A stretch of DNA of 6,885 nucleotides from Pseudobdellovibrionaceae bacterium (GTDB lineage: Bacteria; Bdellovibrionota; Bdellovibrionia; Bdellovibrionales; JAMPXM01), in assembly GCA_022843085.1 (NCBI GenBank), contig JALHOI010000104.1, positions 1 through 6,885 on the forward strand, in the 5' to 3' direction. Below, piece by piece: positions 1-5,260 of the stretch. The notes beneath the pieces were generated by a model. That model was not told the DNA's origin. It did no database searches and saw only the letters and a list, made by a program, of their open reading frames with translations. How positions within the stretch are numbered: the first letter of the stretch is position 1; every line of letters starts with the position of its first letter. The position numbers were made by a program, and so were the translations under genes.

Positions 1-984
1 AAAGCCGGTATTCCGCTTGTCGATAGCCTTGTCGCAGTTTCAGAGCAGATGGATAACCCGCTTCTTCGCGACGTCGTGTCTGACGTCAAGACCCAGGTGA
101 ACGAAGGATCAACGCTTCACAAAGCGATGGGAAAATATCCGAACATCTTTAATCACATCTTTATCACGATGTGCGAGGCCGGCGAAGCCACAGGCACCCT
201 CGACGTCATTCTCTTAAGGCTTGCTGAATTCACCGAATCTCAAAATGCGCTCGTCTCGAAAGTTCGTTCGGCCATCATGTATCCGGTGATCATGACGATT
301 TTTTTGATGGCGATGCTTGCCGTGATCTTTATCTTTGTCGTGCCGAAGATGAGTGCAGTCTTCGCGGGCGCCGAAATGGAACTTCCTTGGTACACTGAAT
401 TTGTCATCGCGATCAGCGGAATTTTTGTCGACTACTGGTACATCATTCTCTTGGTTCTGTTCTTCGGCTACATCTTCATCCGGAGCTGGAAGAATTCGCC
501 ATCAGGTTCGAGGTCGTGGGATCAGATTATTCTTAAGCTTCCGATGATTGGTCGTTTGGCGCGTATGATCGCGGTGTCACGGTTCGCAAGAACACTTTCG
601 ACGTTACTCGCAGGCGGCGTCGCGATGCTTCAGGCGATGGATATCGTTCGAAACGTCGTCGGCAATTCGGTTCTTGCCGAAGCTATTGACGATGCCCGAA
701 ACAACATCCGCGAAGGTGAATCGATTGCGGCTCCGCTGAAGCGTTCGGGCCAGTTTTTTCCGATCGTCATCCACATGATCAGTATTGGCGAAAAAACTGG
801 TGAGCTTGAATCGATGCTTTCGCAAGTCAGCACAAGCTTCGATTTTCAAGTCGACACTGAAATTGAAGGCGTCACCTCAGCCTTGGCACCGCTCTTGATT
901 GTTGTCATGGGTCTCGTCATTGGAAGCGTCGTCTTCTCGATTATGGTTCCGATCTTTCAGATGTCGCAGCTCGGCCAACAGTGA
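1..984 (+). CDS. gspF: Type II secretion inner-membrane platform protein GspF (5' end missing)
   Basis: GspF is the polytopic inner-membrane protein around which the T2SS pseudopilus assembles; it contacts the ATPase GspE and GspL. The frame is open from base 1, so the gene starts upstream; the ATG at 49 is internal, since the preceding 16 codons (KAGIPLVDSLVAVSEQ) already fit the family. 327 residues are visible, against roughly 400 for a full GspF, so about the first 80 are missing. Two copies of the GspF cytoplasmic domain can be seen. The first ends in CEAGEATGTLD and the second in ISIGEKTGELE, each preceded by a short F-rich helix. Hydrophobic segments lie near visible residues 94-114, 133-160 and 295-319, matching the family's three membrane helices, the last ending in VPIFQMSQL. 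gspE and gspD are expected upstream. The stop is followed by a 142-base gap. PilC of type IV pili is homologous, but the downstream gspG-L genes support GspF. Confidence 0.96.
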   Translation, partial: KAGIPLVDSLVAVSEQMDNPLLRDVVSDVKTQVNEGSTLHKAMGKYPNIFNHIFITMCEAGEATGTLDVILLRLAEFTESQNALVSKVRSAIMYPVIMTIFLMAMLAVIFIFVVPKMSAVFAGAEMELPWYTEFVIAISGIFVDYWYIILLVLFFGYIFIRSWKNSPSGSRSWDQIILKLPMIGRLARMIAVSRFARTLSTLLAGGVAMLQAMDIVRNVVGNSVLAEAIDDARNNIREGESIAAPLKRSGQFFPIVIHMISIGEKTGELESMLSQVSTSFDFQVDTEIEGVTSALAPLLIVVMGLVIGSVVFSIMVPIFQMSQLGQQ

Positions 985-1000
985 TCCACAATGCATCGCG

Positions 1001-1027
1001 TTGTTTGTCTTTTCCTGAGAGTAAAAT
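1001..1027 (+). promoter_or_regulatory. Candidate sigma70-type promoter for gspG
   Basis: TAAAAT at 1022-1027 matches five of six bases of the -10 consensus. A weak -35-like TTGTTT lies at 1001-1006 with a short spacer of 15 bases. Its position in the gap between gspF and gspG would give a leader RNA of roughly 90 bases. A separate promoter for the major pseudopilin makes sense because GspG is needed in larger amounts than the platform proteins. The -35 and spacing are poor, so this is a tentative call. Confidence 0.3.
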
Positions 1028-1059
1028 TCCGCGAATTAACCCTCGTCCTTGAGCTCACG

Positions 1060-1080
1060 TCGAGTCGGCAGTAAACTCGA
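1060..1080 (+). promoter_or_regulatory. Hairpin 1 in the gspG leader
   Basis: TCGAGT at 1060-1065 is the exact reverse complement of ACTCGA at 1075-1080, giving a 6-bp stem with a 9-base loop. There is no following T-run, so it does not look like an intrinsic terminator. It sits in the untranslated region between gspF and gspG, just before a second hairpin of the same size. A role in mRNA stability or translation of gspG is conjecture. Confidence 0.35.
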
Positions 1081-1085
1081 GACTC

Positions 1086-1106
1086 TTCGGAACGCGCATC
1101 TCCGAA
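1086..1106 (+). promoter_or_regulatory. Hairpin 2 in the gspG leader, next to the ribosome binding site
   Basis: TTCGGA at 1086-1091 is the exact reverse complement of TCCGAA at 1101-1106, a 6-bp stem with a 9-base loop. It ends five bases before the gspG ribosome binding site at 1112-1117. The same stretch also holds an imperfect direct repeat, CGGAACGCG (1088-1096) and CGAAACGCG (1103-1111). The structure leaves the ribosome binding site exposed, so if real it more likely protects the mRNA or aids initiation than blocks it. Confidence 0.35.
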
Positions 1107-1111
1107 ACGCG

Positions 1112-1117
1112 AAAGGA
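1112..1117 (+). promoter_or_regulatory. Ribosome binding site deciding the gspG start
   Basis: AAAGGA lies nine bases before the ATG at 1127. This supports that ATG over the in-frame TTG at 1049, which would add 26 residues and lies upstream of both leader hairpins. Confidence 0.75.
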
Positions 1118-1126
1118 CTTCTCACT

Positions 1127-1612
1127 ATGTTTAAATCCGCGAAATTATTCAGCCCGTCTTCGTCTCTCAGCCGACCAGTCGCGAACAACCGCGGTTTGAC
1201 TCTCATCGAAATCATGGTCGTGCTGCTTATCGTTGGTGGACTCGCGGCGACACTTGGCCAGACCGTGTTCAACAGCTTAAGCCGATCGAACGTGCAACAG
1301 ACAAAACTTAGGTTCGGAGAAATTACGAAAGCTCTAGAAATGTACAACGGCGACTGCGGGGGCTTCCCGACGACCGAGCAAGGTCTATCCGTTCTGATGG
1401 CCGACCCGGGTACAGAAGTATGCCCAAATTGGGGACCAAAGGCTTATACGACAAAACCTGTTACGATCGATGGCTGGTCTCGCGCGATTATTTACGAATC
1501 CGACGGAAACAACTATGTTCTTAAGTCGCTCGGGTCCGACCGTCGCGAAGGCGGCACCGGTGATGCGAAAGACATCTCAAGCGCCGACGAGGCCGCAGCA
1601 CCCACGAAGTAA
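1127..1612 (+). CDS. gspG: Major pseudopilin GspG
   Basis: GspG is the main subunit of the periplasmic T2SS pseudopilus. The 161-residue protein has a 23-residue basic leader ending in NNRG, followed by LTLIEIMVVLLIVGGLAA. The prepilin peptidase would cut after Gly23, and the conserved Glu at mature +5 is Glu28. Position +1 is Leu instead of the usual Phe/Met. The GspG signature PTTEQGL is at residues 81-87. The C-terminal calcium-loop region is recognisable at about 134-150 (SLGSDRREGGTGDAKDI). Mature length, about 138 residues, is normal for GspG. Two cysteines (77 and 99) flank the PTTEQGL region and could form a disulfide in the periplasm. The leader is much longer than the 6-8 residue leaders of GspH, I and J; no alternative start lies between residue 1 and the cleavage site. 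The gene is separated from both neighbours by gaps, consistent with its own expression level. Confidence 0.96.
   Translation: MFKSAKLFSPSSSLSRPVANNRGLTLIEIMVVLLIVGGLAATLGQTVFNSLSRSNVQQTKLRFGEITKALEMYNGDCGGFPTTEQGLSVLMADPGTEVCPNWGPKAYTTKPVTIDGWSRAIIYESDGNNYVLKSLGSDRREGGTGDAKDISSADEAAAPTK
1184..1218 (+). repeat. gspG copy of a 35-bp repeat shared with gspH
   Basis: This segment, encoding the end of the leader and the start of the pseudopilin helix, is 32/35 identical to 1727-1761 in gspH. The last 20 bases (1199-1218) are identical. It encodes NNRG followed by a TLIEIMV helix start in both genes. Confidence 0.9.
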
Positions 1613-1720
1613 TTTTGAACTCGCCAGCCCCTTTCACGGCGGGTTCGTTTGGGCTCGGAAACTGACCTTGCCTCGAGCGAAGCCACTAGCCACATCGCCA
1701 CGGCATGCTACCATCAAGAC
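1613..1720 (+). other. Intergenic region between gspG and gspH
   Basis: This 108-base stretch holds no convincing promoter or intrinsic terminator. CCAGCCC at 1624-1630 can pair with 1651-1658 (GGGCT, one bulged C, then GG), leaving a 20-base loop and no T-run. The frame of gspH is open through part of it from a TTG at 1649, but the encoded residues are acidic and unlike a pseudopilin leader, so I treat it as non-coding. It may let gspG be expressed more strongly than the tip genes. Confidence 0.5.
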
Positions 1721-2326
1721 GTGAGAAACAATCGCGGCTTTACTCTCATCGAAATCATGGTGGTCATGTTGATTATGGCCGGCGTACTCGCTTTTGGCGG
1801 CACCCGTATTTTTAATCCGAACGAAAATCGCCGCAGCCAGGTTCGCAAGATCGCGGTGCAGACAAAAGAGCTTCGTACCGCGGCTCGCCTTCAAAACGCC
1901 ACGTTTCGCATGGTCTTTTCGATGGATGACGAAAACGGCCACAAATACTGGGTCGAAAGCGCAAGCGGACACACTTTGCAACTCAGCGAGGACCAAGAAA
2001 AGGAACTCGAGCAACTGACTGAAATTCAGCGTGAGGGCGCCAACCAGGGCAAATCGAAATTCACCGCCGATAAAAAACTGGGCAAAGAAGTCAAACTCAC
2101 CGGTGATCTCGTCATCGAAGGCGTTGAGATTTCGGGGCGATCAAAAGAAACCACCTCAGGCCTCGCCTACGTTCATTTTTTCCCGGCCGGACTCTCTGAT
2201 GAAGCGCTGATAAAAATTGGCGACCGCCAAAATCAACATTGGACGATCAAGATTCACCCGCTCACCGGCTCGGCTACGATTCTCAACCGCAACGCAAGTT
2301 TCAAAGACCTTCAGGGCGATCGATGA
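1721..2326 (+). CDS. gspH: Minor pseudopilin GspH
   Basis: GspH is a minor pseudopilin that links the GspI-J-K tip to the GspG shaft. From the GTG at 1721 the protein is 201 residues with a six-residue leader (MRNNRG) followed by FTLIEIMVVMLIMAGVLA; cleavage after Gly6 puts the conserved Glu at +5. A charged middle region (about 89-125) is rich in E, K and Q. The C-terminal part (about 148-187) carries FFPAGLSDEALIKI and WTIKIHPLTGSATI, the strand pattern typical of GspH. The alternative TTG start at 1649 would add 24 acidic residues with a Cys and is unlikely. The ribosome binding site before the GTG is weak (CAAGAC), suggesting low translation, as fits a tip subunit. The stop overlaps the gspI start by ATGA. 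It is slightly longer than usual and has no Cys in the mature protein. Confidence 0.9.
   Translation: MRNNRGFTLIEIMVVMLIMAGVLAFGGTRIFNPNENRRSQVRKIAVQTKELRTAARLQNATFRMVFSMDDENGHKYWVESASGHTLQLSEDQEKELEQLTEIQREGANQGKSKFTADKKLGKEVKLTGDLVIEGVEISGRSKETTSGLAYVHFFPAGLSDEALIKIGDRQNQHWTIKIHPLTGSATILNRNASFKDLQGDR
1727..1761 (+). repeat. gspH copy of the 35-bp repeat shared with gspG
   Basis: This is the second copy of the segment at 1184-1218, with three mismatches. Bases 1742-1761 are identical to 1199-1218. Selection on the pseudopilin signal explains the protein similarity; identical codon choice over 20 bases may also reflect recent duplication or gene conversion. Confidence 0.9.
2313..2316 (+). 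promoter_or_regulatory. Ribosome binding site of gspI inside gspH
   Basis: AGGG lies six bases before the ATG at 2323. It supports that start over the in-frame upstream ATG-like start at 2239, which would give a 34-residue leader overlapping gspH deeply. Confidence 0.55.
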
Positions 2327-2913
2327 AAGGCTTTCGCGGCTTCACGCTTATTGAAACAATGATTGCGACCGTCATTATGGCGGGTGCGCTCATTGTTATC
2401 GGCAGCGCGTGGAGCGGCAACCACATGCGAATTGAAAAAGCCCGGGTGAACGCAAACATGGCGGCACTTCTCGAGCGCAAAATGACAGAGTTTGAACTTC
2501 AATACCGCGACAGGCCGATTTCTGAAATCAAAGATGAAGAATCAGGAACCTTTGATGATTCGTACAAGGAATACCGCTGGGAAATGACCTCGAGAGAATT
2601 TGAAATGCCCGACATGACTGGAGTCATCGGCGGCGCTGACCCCAACGCCTCAAACAGCGGTAACAAAGAGATTCTCACGCTGATCGTAAAAACCGTTTCG
2701 GACTATGTGAAAACGGCTGTGAAAGAAGTTTCGGTTTCGGTTTACTACAAGAGCCCCCGCACGAAGACGAAAGAACTTAAGCAAACGATCGCAACATATT
2801 TTGTCGACTACACCAAGCCACTTTCAATCAGTGGGCTTCCTGCCGCAGGAGCGGGCGCAGCTGGCGCCCCTGCGGCCGGCAGCGGTGCCGGCGGATCGGG
2901 CGGCACACCATGA
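2323..2913 (+). CDS. gspI: Minor pseudopilin GspI with Gly/Ala-rich tail
   Basis: GspI is a minor pseudopilin that nucleates the tip complex with GspJ and GspK. The 196-residue product starts MKGFRG, then FTLIETMIATVIMAGALIVIG; cleavage after Gly6 leaves Phe at +1 and Glu at +5. The segment after the helix (RVNANMAALLERKMTEFE, about 41-58) matches the GspI pattern of a conserved Asn/Ala-rich turn into a long helix. The later strands (about 117-164) are compatible with the GspI fold. GspI is usually near 120-130 residues, so this one is long. Part of the excess is a C-terminal tail (about 170-196) composed almost only of Gly, Ala, Ser and Pro. A start at 2239 in the same frame is possible but would overlap gspH by about 88 bases. 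The start overlaps the gspH stop and the stop overlaps the gspJ start, each by ATGA, indicating translational coupling. Confidence 0.9.
   Translation: MKGFRGFTLIETMIATVIMAGALIVIGSAWSGNHMRIEKARVNANMAALLERKMTEFELQYRDRPISEIKDEESGTFDDSYKEYRWEMTSREFEMPDMTGVIGGADPNASNSGNKEILTLIVKTVSDYVKTAVKEVSVSVYYKSPRTKTKELKQTIATYFVDYTKPLSISGLPAAGAGAAGAPAAGSGAGGSGGTP
2830..2910 (+). other. Low-complexity Gly/Ala tail of GspI
   Basis: Residues 170-196 of GspI contain little besides Gly, Ala, Ser and Pro, ending in GAGGSGGTP. The segment is predicted by composition to be disordered and is not part of the family's core fold. Confidence 0.75.
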
Positions 2914-3923
2914 CGGTGCGTCGTGATCGCGGTTTCACGCTGATTGAAATTATGGTCGCGCTACTCATCATGGCGGGCTTAAGTCTAATCATGGCGCAAT
3001 CCGTGAAGTCGGGCCTCGAGAGTCGCAAAAAAGTGCAGAGACAGATTACCGAAGAGTCGCTGATTCGCGACGCGATGAGACTGATGGTGAGCGATGTCGC
3101 TGCCGCCTTTCACCACCGCGACTACACGGTGTCGAACTACAACAAAGTCCTCGAACTGCGAAAAAAGAAAGCGGCGACTGCGGGTCAGCCCAGCGGCGGT
3201 GCTGGGCAAGGGCAACAACCGGGGCAACCGGGCGTTCCCGCCGGACAGGCAAGCGGAGGTGCTCCACCTCCTCCTCCTGCACCAGATCCGCTTGCGAGCG
3301 CGACTCCTCTACCCGAACCCAATCAGTTGACTGCATTTGTTGGAAGCAACGAGGCAATGACTTTTACAGTAAAAAATCATGTTCGACGCTTCATCGACGC
3401 CAAAGAGAGTGATCAAGCGCGCATCGCTTACTTTCTTCGAAGCTGCCCGTACGAAGGTAAAGGCGGAGGAGTTTCGTCATGCCTTGTTCGCCAAGAGACG
3501 ACAAACCCCACCGATCAATTTCCGCTAAGTCCAAGCGACGAAGACGATGCCAAAGGTGTCGTGCTTGTTCGTCACGTGACAGAATTCAAACTTCGCTACC
3601 TCGAAGCTGGAAAAACAGACTTCGTTGACTCGTGGGATTCGTCACCAGTTGCGACTAGCGACACCAAAGATAAATTTCCGGACGCTGTTGAAATCACGAT
3701 GGCGATTCAGGATAAAACAAACCCCGAGTCGAAGCTTCGAAGTTTGTCTTGGCTCGCCCCGGTTCGGAACTCGAATAATTTAAGTGCGGCCGACAAAGAG
3801 GCCGCAGCGAAAGCGGCCGAAGCGGCCGCTGCAACAAGAGCTGGGGTAGGTGCTGGTTCTGGGCTTGGCACTGGGCCTAGCGGCACGGGCGGATCTAACG
3901 GAACAGGGGGGCAGCAGCAATGA
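2910..3923 (+). CDS. gspJ: Minor pseudopilin GspJ with Pro/Gly-rich insert and Ala/Gly tail
   Basis: GspJ forms the T2SS tip with GspI and GspK. The 337-residue product has the leader MTVRRDRG, then FTLIEIMVALLIMAGLSLIMAQ, with Glu13 at mature +5. The helix continues into a region with RDAMRLMVSDVAAAF (about 53-67). Later blocks fit GspJ: GVVLVRHVTEFKLRYLEAG (about 216-234), W242 after a short loop, and FPDAVEITMAI (about 256-266). GspJ is normally about 200 residues. The excess is an insert at about 88-138, rich in Gly, Gln and Pro and including PPPPPAP, plus a tail at about 292-337, first Ala/Lys/Glu and then Gly/Thr. Cys179 and Cys191 flank a glycine loop and may form a disulfide. The start is fixed by the ATGA overlap with gspI, although a GTG two codons later would also work. 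The stop overlaps gspK by ATGA. Confidence 0.92.
   Translation: MTVRRDRGFTLIEIMVALLIMAGLSLIMAQSVKSGLESRKKVQRQITEESLIRDAMRLMVSDVAAAFHHRDYTVSNYNKVLELRKKKAATAGQPSGGAGQGQQPGQPGVPAGQASGGAPPPPPAPDPLASATPLPEPNQLTAFVGSNEAMTFTVKNHVRRFIDAKESDQARIAYFLRSCPYEGKGGGVSSCLVRQETTNPTDQFPLSPSDEDDAKGVVLVRHVTEFKLRYLEAGKTDFVDSWDSSPVATSDTKDKFPDAVEITMAIQDKTNPESKLRSLSWLAPVRNSNNLSAADKEAAAKAAEAAAATRAGVGAGSGLGTGPSGTGGSNGTGGQQQ
3171..3323 (+). other. Pro/Gly/Gln-rich insert in GspJ
   Basis: Residues 88-138 interrupt the GspJ core with a low-complexity stretch containing several GQP/GQ units and a run of five prolines. The reading frame stays intact, so this is a coding insertion and not a frameshift. It falls between the N-terminal helix and the first strands, where a flexible loop could be tolerated. 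Confidence 0.75.
3783..3920 (+). other. Ala- then Gly-rich tail of GspJ
   Basis: Residues 292-337 begin with a probable Ala/Lys/Glu helix (AADKEAAAKAAEAAAATR) and end in a Gly/Ser/Thr segment closing with GTGGQQQ. Family members usually end before this point. Confidence 0.7.
3905..3911 (+). promoter_or_regulatory. Ribosome binding site of gspK inside gspJ
   Basis: AGGGGGG lies eight bases before the ATG at 3920, a strong purine-rich match. It sits in the codons for the Gly-rich tail of GspJ, so that tail also supplies the initiation signal of the next gene. Confidence 0.65.
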
Positions 3924-5215
3924 AGTCCTTCGCAAAATTAACGTCCCTCGCAAGATTAAAACGTCAAGGCGGCGCAGCTCTCATGCTTGCGCTTTTTGCG
4001 ACGACTCTGCTGATGGTGATCGCAACCGAAATTATGTATGAGACCAGCGTCGAGTATGTCGTTTCAACCCAGTCGGTCAATCAAGTGCGTTCGTACTGGT
4101 CGGCGAGGGCCGGACTTGAGATGAGCCTTTTACGCATTCATATTTTTAGACAGGCCCAGTCGCTGGGAGCGTCGGCACTGCCCGACCCCAGCATCCTTGA
4201 CGAAATTTGGCGGCAGCCTTTTATGTGGCCGCCTCCGATTCCTGAAGACACCAGCATCGTCGACAAAGATCAGATTCAAAAAGCAGTCAAAGCAAGTGAC
4301 CTCACCGCGCTCAAAACGAGTTACTTCACGACGATCGAGGCCGAGGGTGCAAAGATCGACATCAACGATCTCGGGTCACCCTCGAAAATCATGGCCGATG
4401 CCGCAAAAAATCAGCTGAATGCGCTGTTTGCCCAGAAGATTGAAAATGACGAGCAGTTCTCGCGACGATTCCGGGGCTTTAATTTTGAAGAGGTCATCAA
4501 CAACATCGCCGACTGGGTCGACGCCGATGGCGAAAGCCGAAACAGCGGATCTGAACGCGAACTCTACGCCGATCGTGGAACAAACACGAAGTTTCTTCCG
4601 CCGAACCAGCCCTTTCGGACACTTCAAGAAATACACCTGGTGGCTGGTGTCACCGATGAACTTTTCGACGTTCTTATTCCTGCAGTCACACTTTATGGCG
4701 GGAAGGGAATCAACGTGAACCAAGTGGGAAAAGACGTGCTTCGCGCTTTTGGTCCGCAGTTCACAGAGGAACGAATGGATAAGATTCTTGTCGATCGAAA
4801 GGATCCGCGCCGGGGTCCGTTCAAAAACGAAAAAGATTTAATTGAATATTTGAACTCAATTGGTATCAGCGGCAATCCGTTCGAATCGAAGGACGAAGCA
4901 AAAACCCCCCTGGTCTTTGAGCCAGAATCGAATTTCCGCATTCACTCAACGGGCAAGGCCGGACAAACCCAAAGCGACATCGTAGCCGTCGTCTACGATG
5001 TCGATAAAGTGCGTGAGCGTCTCGAGAAAGCTTTAGTCGATCAAGCTACGAAAGGGGCAGCGCCGCCTGATCCATCTGGCGCCGCTGGTGGGACCGCGGC
5101 CGACGGATCAAAAACTCCGCCACCAACAGATCCAGCAAAAAAAGACGAAAAGTCAGCCAGTTCTTCTCCTGCACCACTTCGACGGCCGAGAATTGTCTAC
5201 TGGAACGAGCAATGA
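3920..5215 (+). CDS. gspK: Minor pseudopilin GspK with Pro/Ala-rich tail
   Basis: GspK is the large, tip-capping pseudopilin. The 431-residue product has a basic N-terminus and RQGG at 15-18, followed by AALMLALFATTLLMVIATEI. It lacks the Glu at +5, as GspK proteins characteristically do. Family motifs follow in order: YWSARAGLEMSL (59-70), AKIDINDLGSPS (144-155), NNIADWVDADGESRNSGSE (194-212), FRTLQEIHLVAGV (232-244), INVNQVGKDVLRAFG (264-278) and FRIHSTGKAG (339-348). The DWVDADGE region with nearby acidic residues is where GspK binds calcium in studied homologues; I infer the same here. GspK is typically about 320 residues, and part of the excess is a Pro/Ala/Lys/Ser tail at about 377-420 that ends in RRPRIVYWNEQ. 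No cysteine is present. The start overlaps the gspJ stop; the gene ends the coupled gspH-I-J-K block. Confidence 0.95.
   Translation: MKSFAKLTSLARLKRQGGAALMLALFATTLLMVIATEIMYETSVEYVVSTQSVNQVRSYWSARAGLEMSLLRIHIFRQAQSLGASALPDPSILDEIWRQPFMWPPPIPEDTSIVDKDQIQKAVKASDLTALKTSYFTTIEAEGAKIDINDLGSPSKIMADAAKNQLNALFAQKIENDEQFSRRFRGFNFEEVINNIADWVDADGESRNSGSERELYADRGTNTKFLPPNQPFRTLQEIHLVAGVTDELFDVLIPAVTLYGGKGINVNQVGKDVLRAFGPQFTEERMDKILVDRKDPRRGPFKNEKDLIEYLNSIGISGNPFESKDEAKTPLVFEPESNFRIHSTGKAGQTQSDIVAVVYDVDKVRERLEKALVDQATKGAAPPDPSGAAGGTAADGSKTPPPTDPAKKDEKSASSSPAPLRRPRIVYWNEQ
5048..5212 (+). other. Pro/Ala-rich tail of GspK
   Basis: Residues 377-431 are rich in Pro, Ala, Gly, Asp, Lys and Ser with no expected globular fold. 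The final residues RIVYWNEQ are aromatic and more ordinary, and look like a short terminal motif on a flexible linker. Confidence 0.7.
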
Positions 5216-5260
5216 TCTTTGTTGGATTACCGGCACAATCATAGTTAGACTTCGAGATGT
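5216..5260 (+). other. Short gap between gspK and gspL
   Basis: These 45 bases break the chain of overlapping genes. No good promoter or terminator is visible. The in-frame TAG at 5246-5248 limits the gspL start to the ATG at 5261. A weak GAG at 5254-5256 is the only ribosome-binding-like element, and it abuts a competing out-of-frame ATG at 5257. Confidence 0.6.

Noticed and set aside
604..849. Minus-strand open frames inside gspF
   Set aside because: They lie opposite the second GspF domain, whose conserved motifs are intact, and encode nothing recognisable.
1624..1658. Possible terminator or attenuator after gspG
   Set aside because: The stem is short with a bulge and a 20-base loop, and no T-run follows; not supportable as an intrinsic terminator.
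3046..3357. Minus-strand open frame opposite gspJ
   Set aside because: It results from the GC-rich, low-complexity insert of gspJ and shows no family features.
2323..3923. Idea that the low-complexity stretches mark frameshifts or assembly errors
   Set aside because: The frames continue into family-typical sequence (GspJ insert) or end exactly at ATGA overlaps (GspI and GspJ tails), so the frames appear intact.
5219..5247. Possible promoter before gspL (TTGTTG, 17 bases, TAGTTA)
   Set aside because: The -10 matches only two of six consensus bases; the spacing alone is not evidence.
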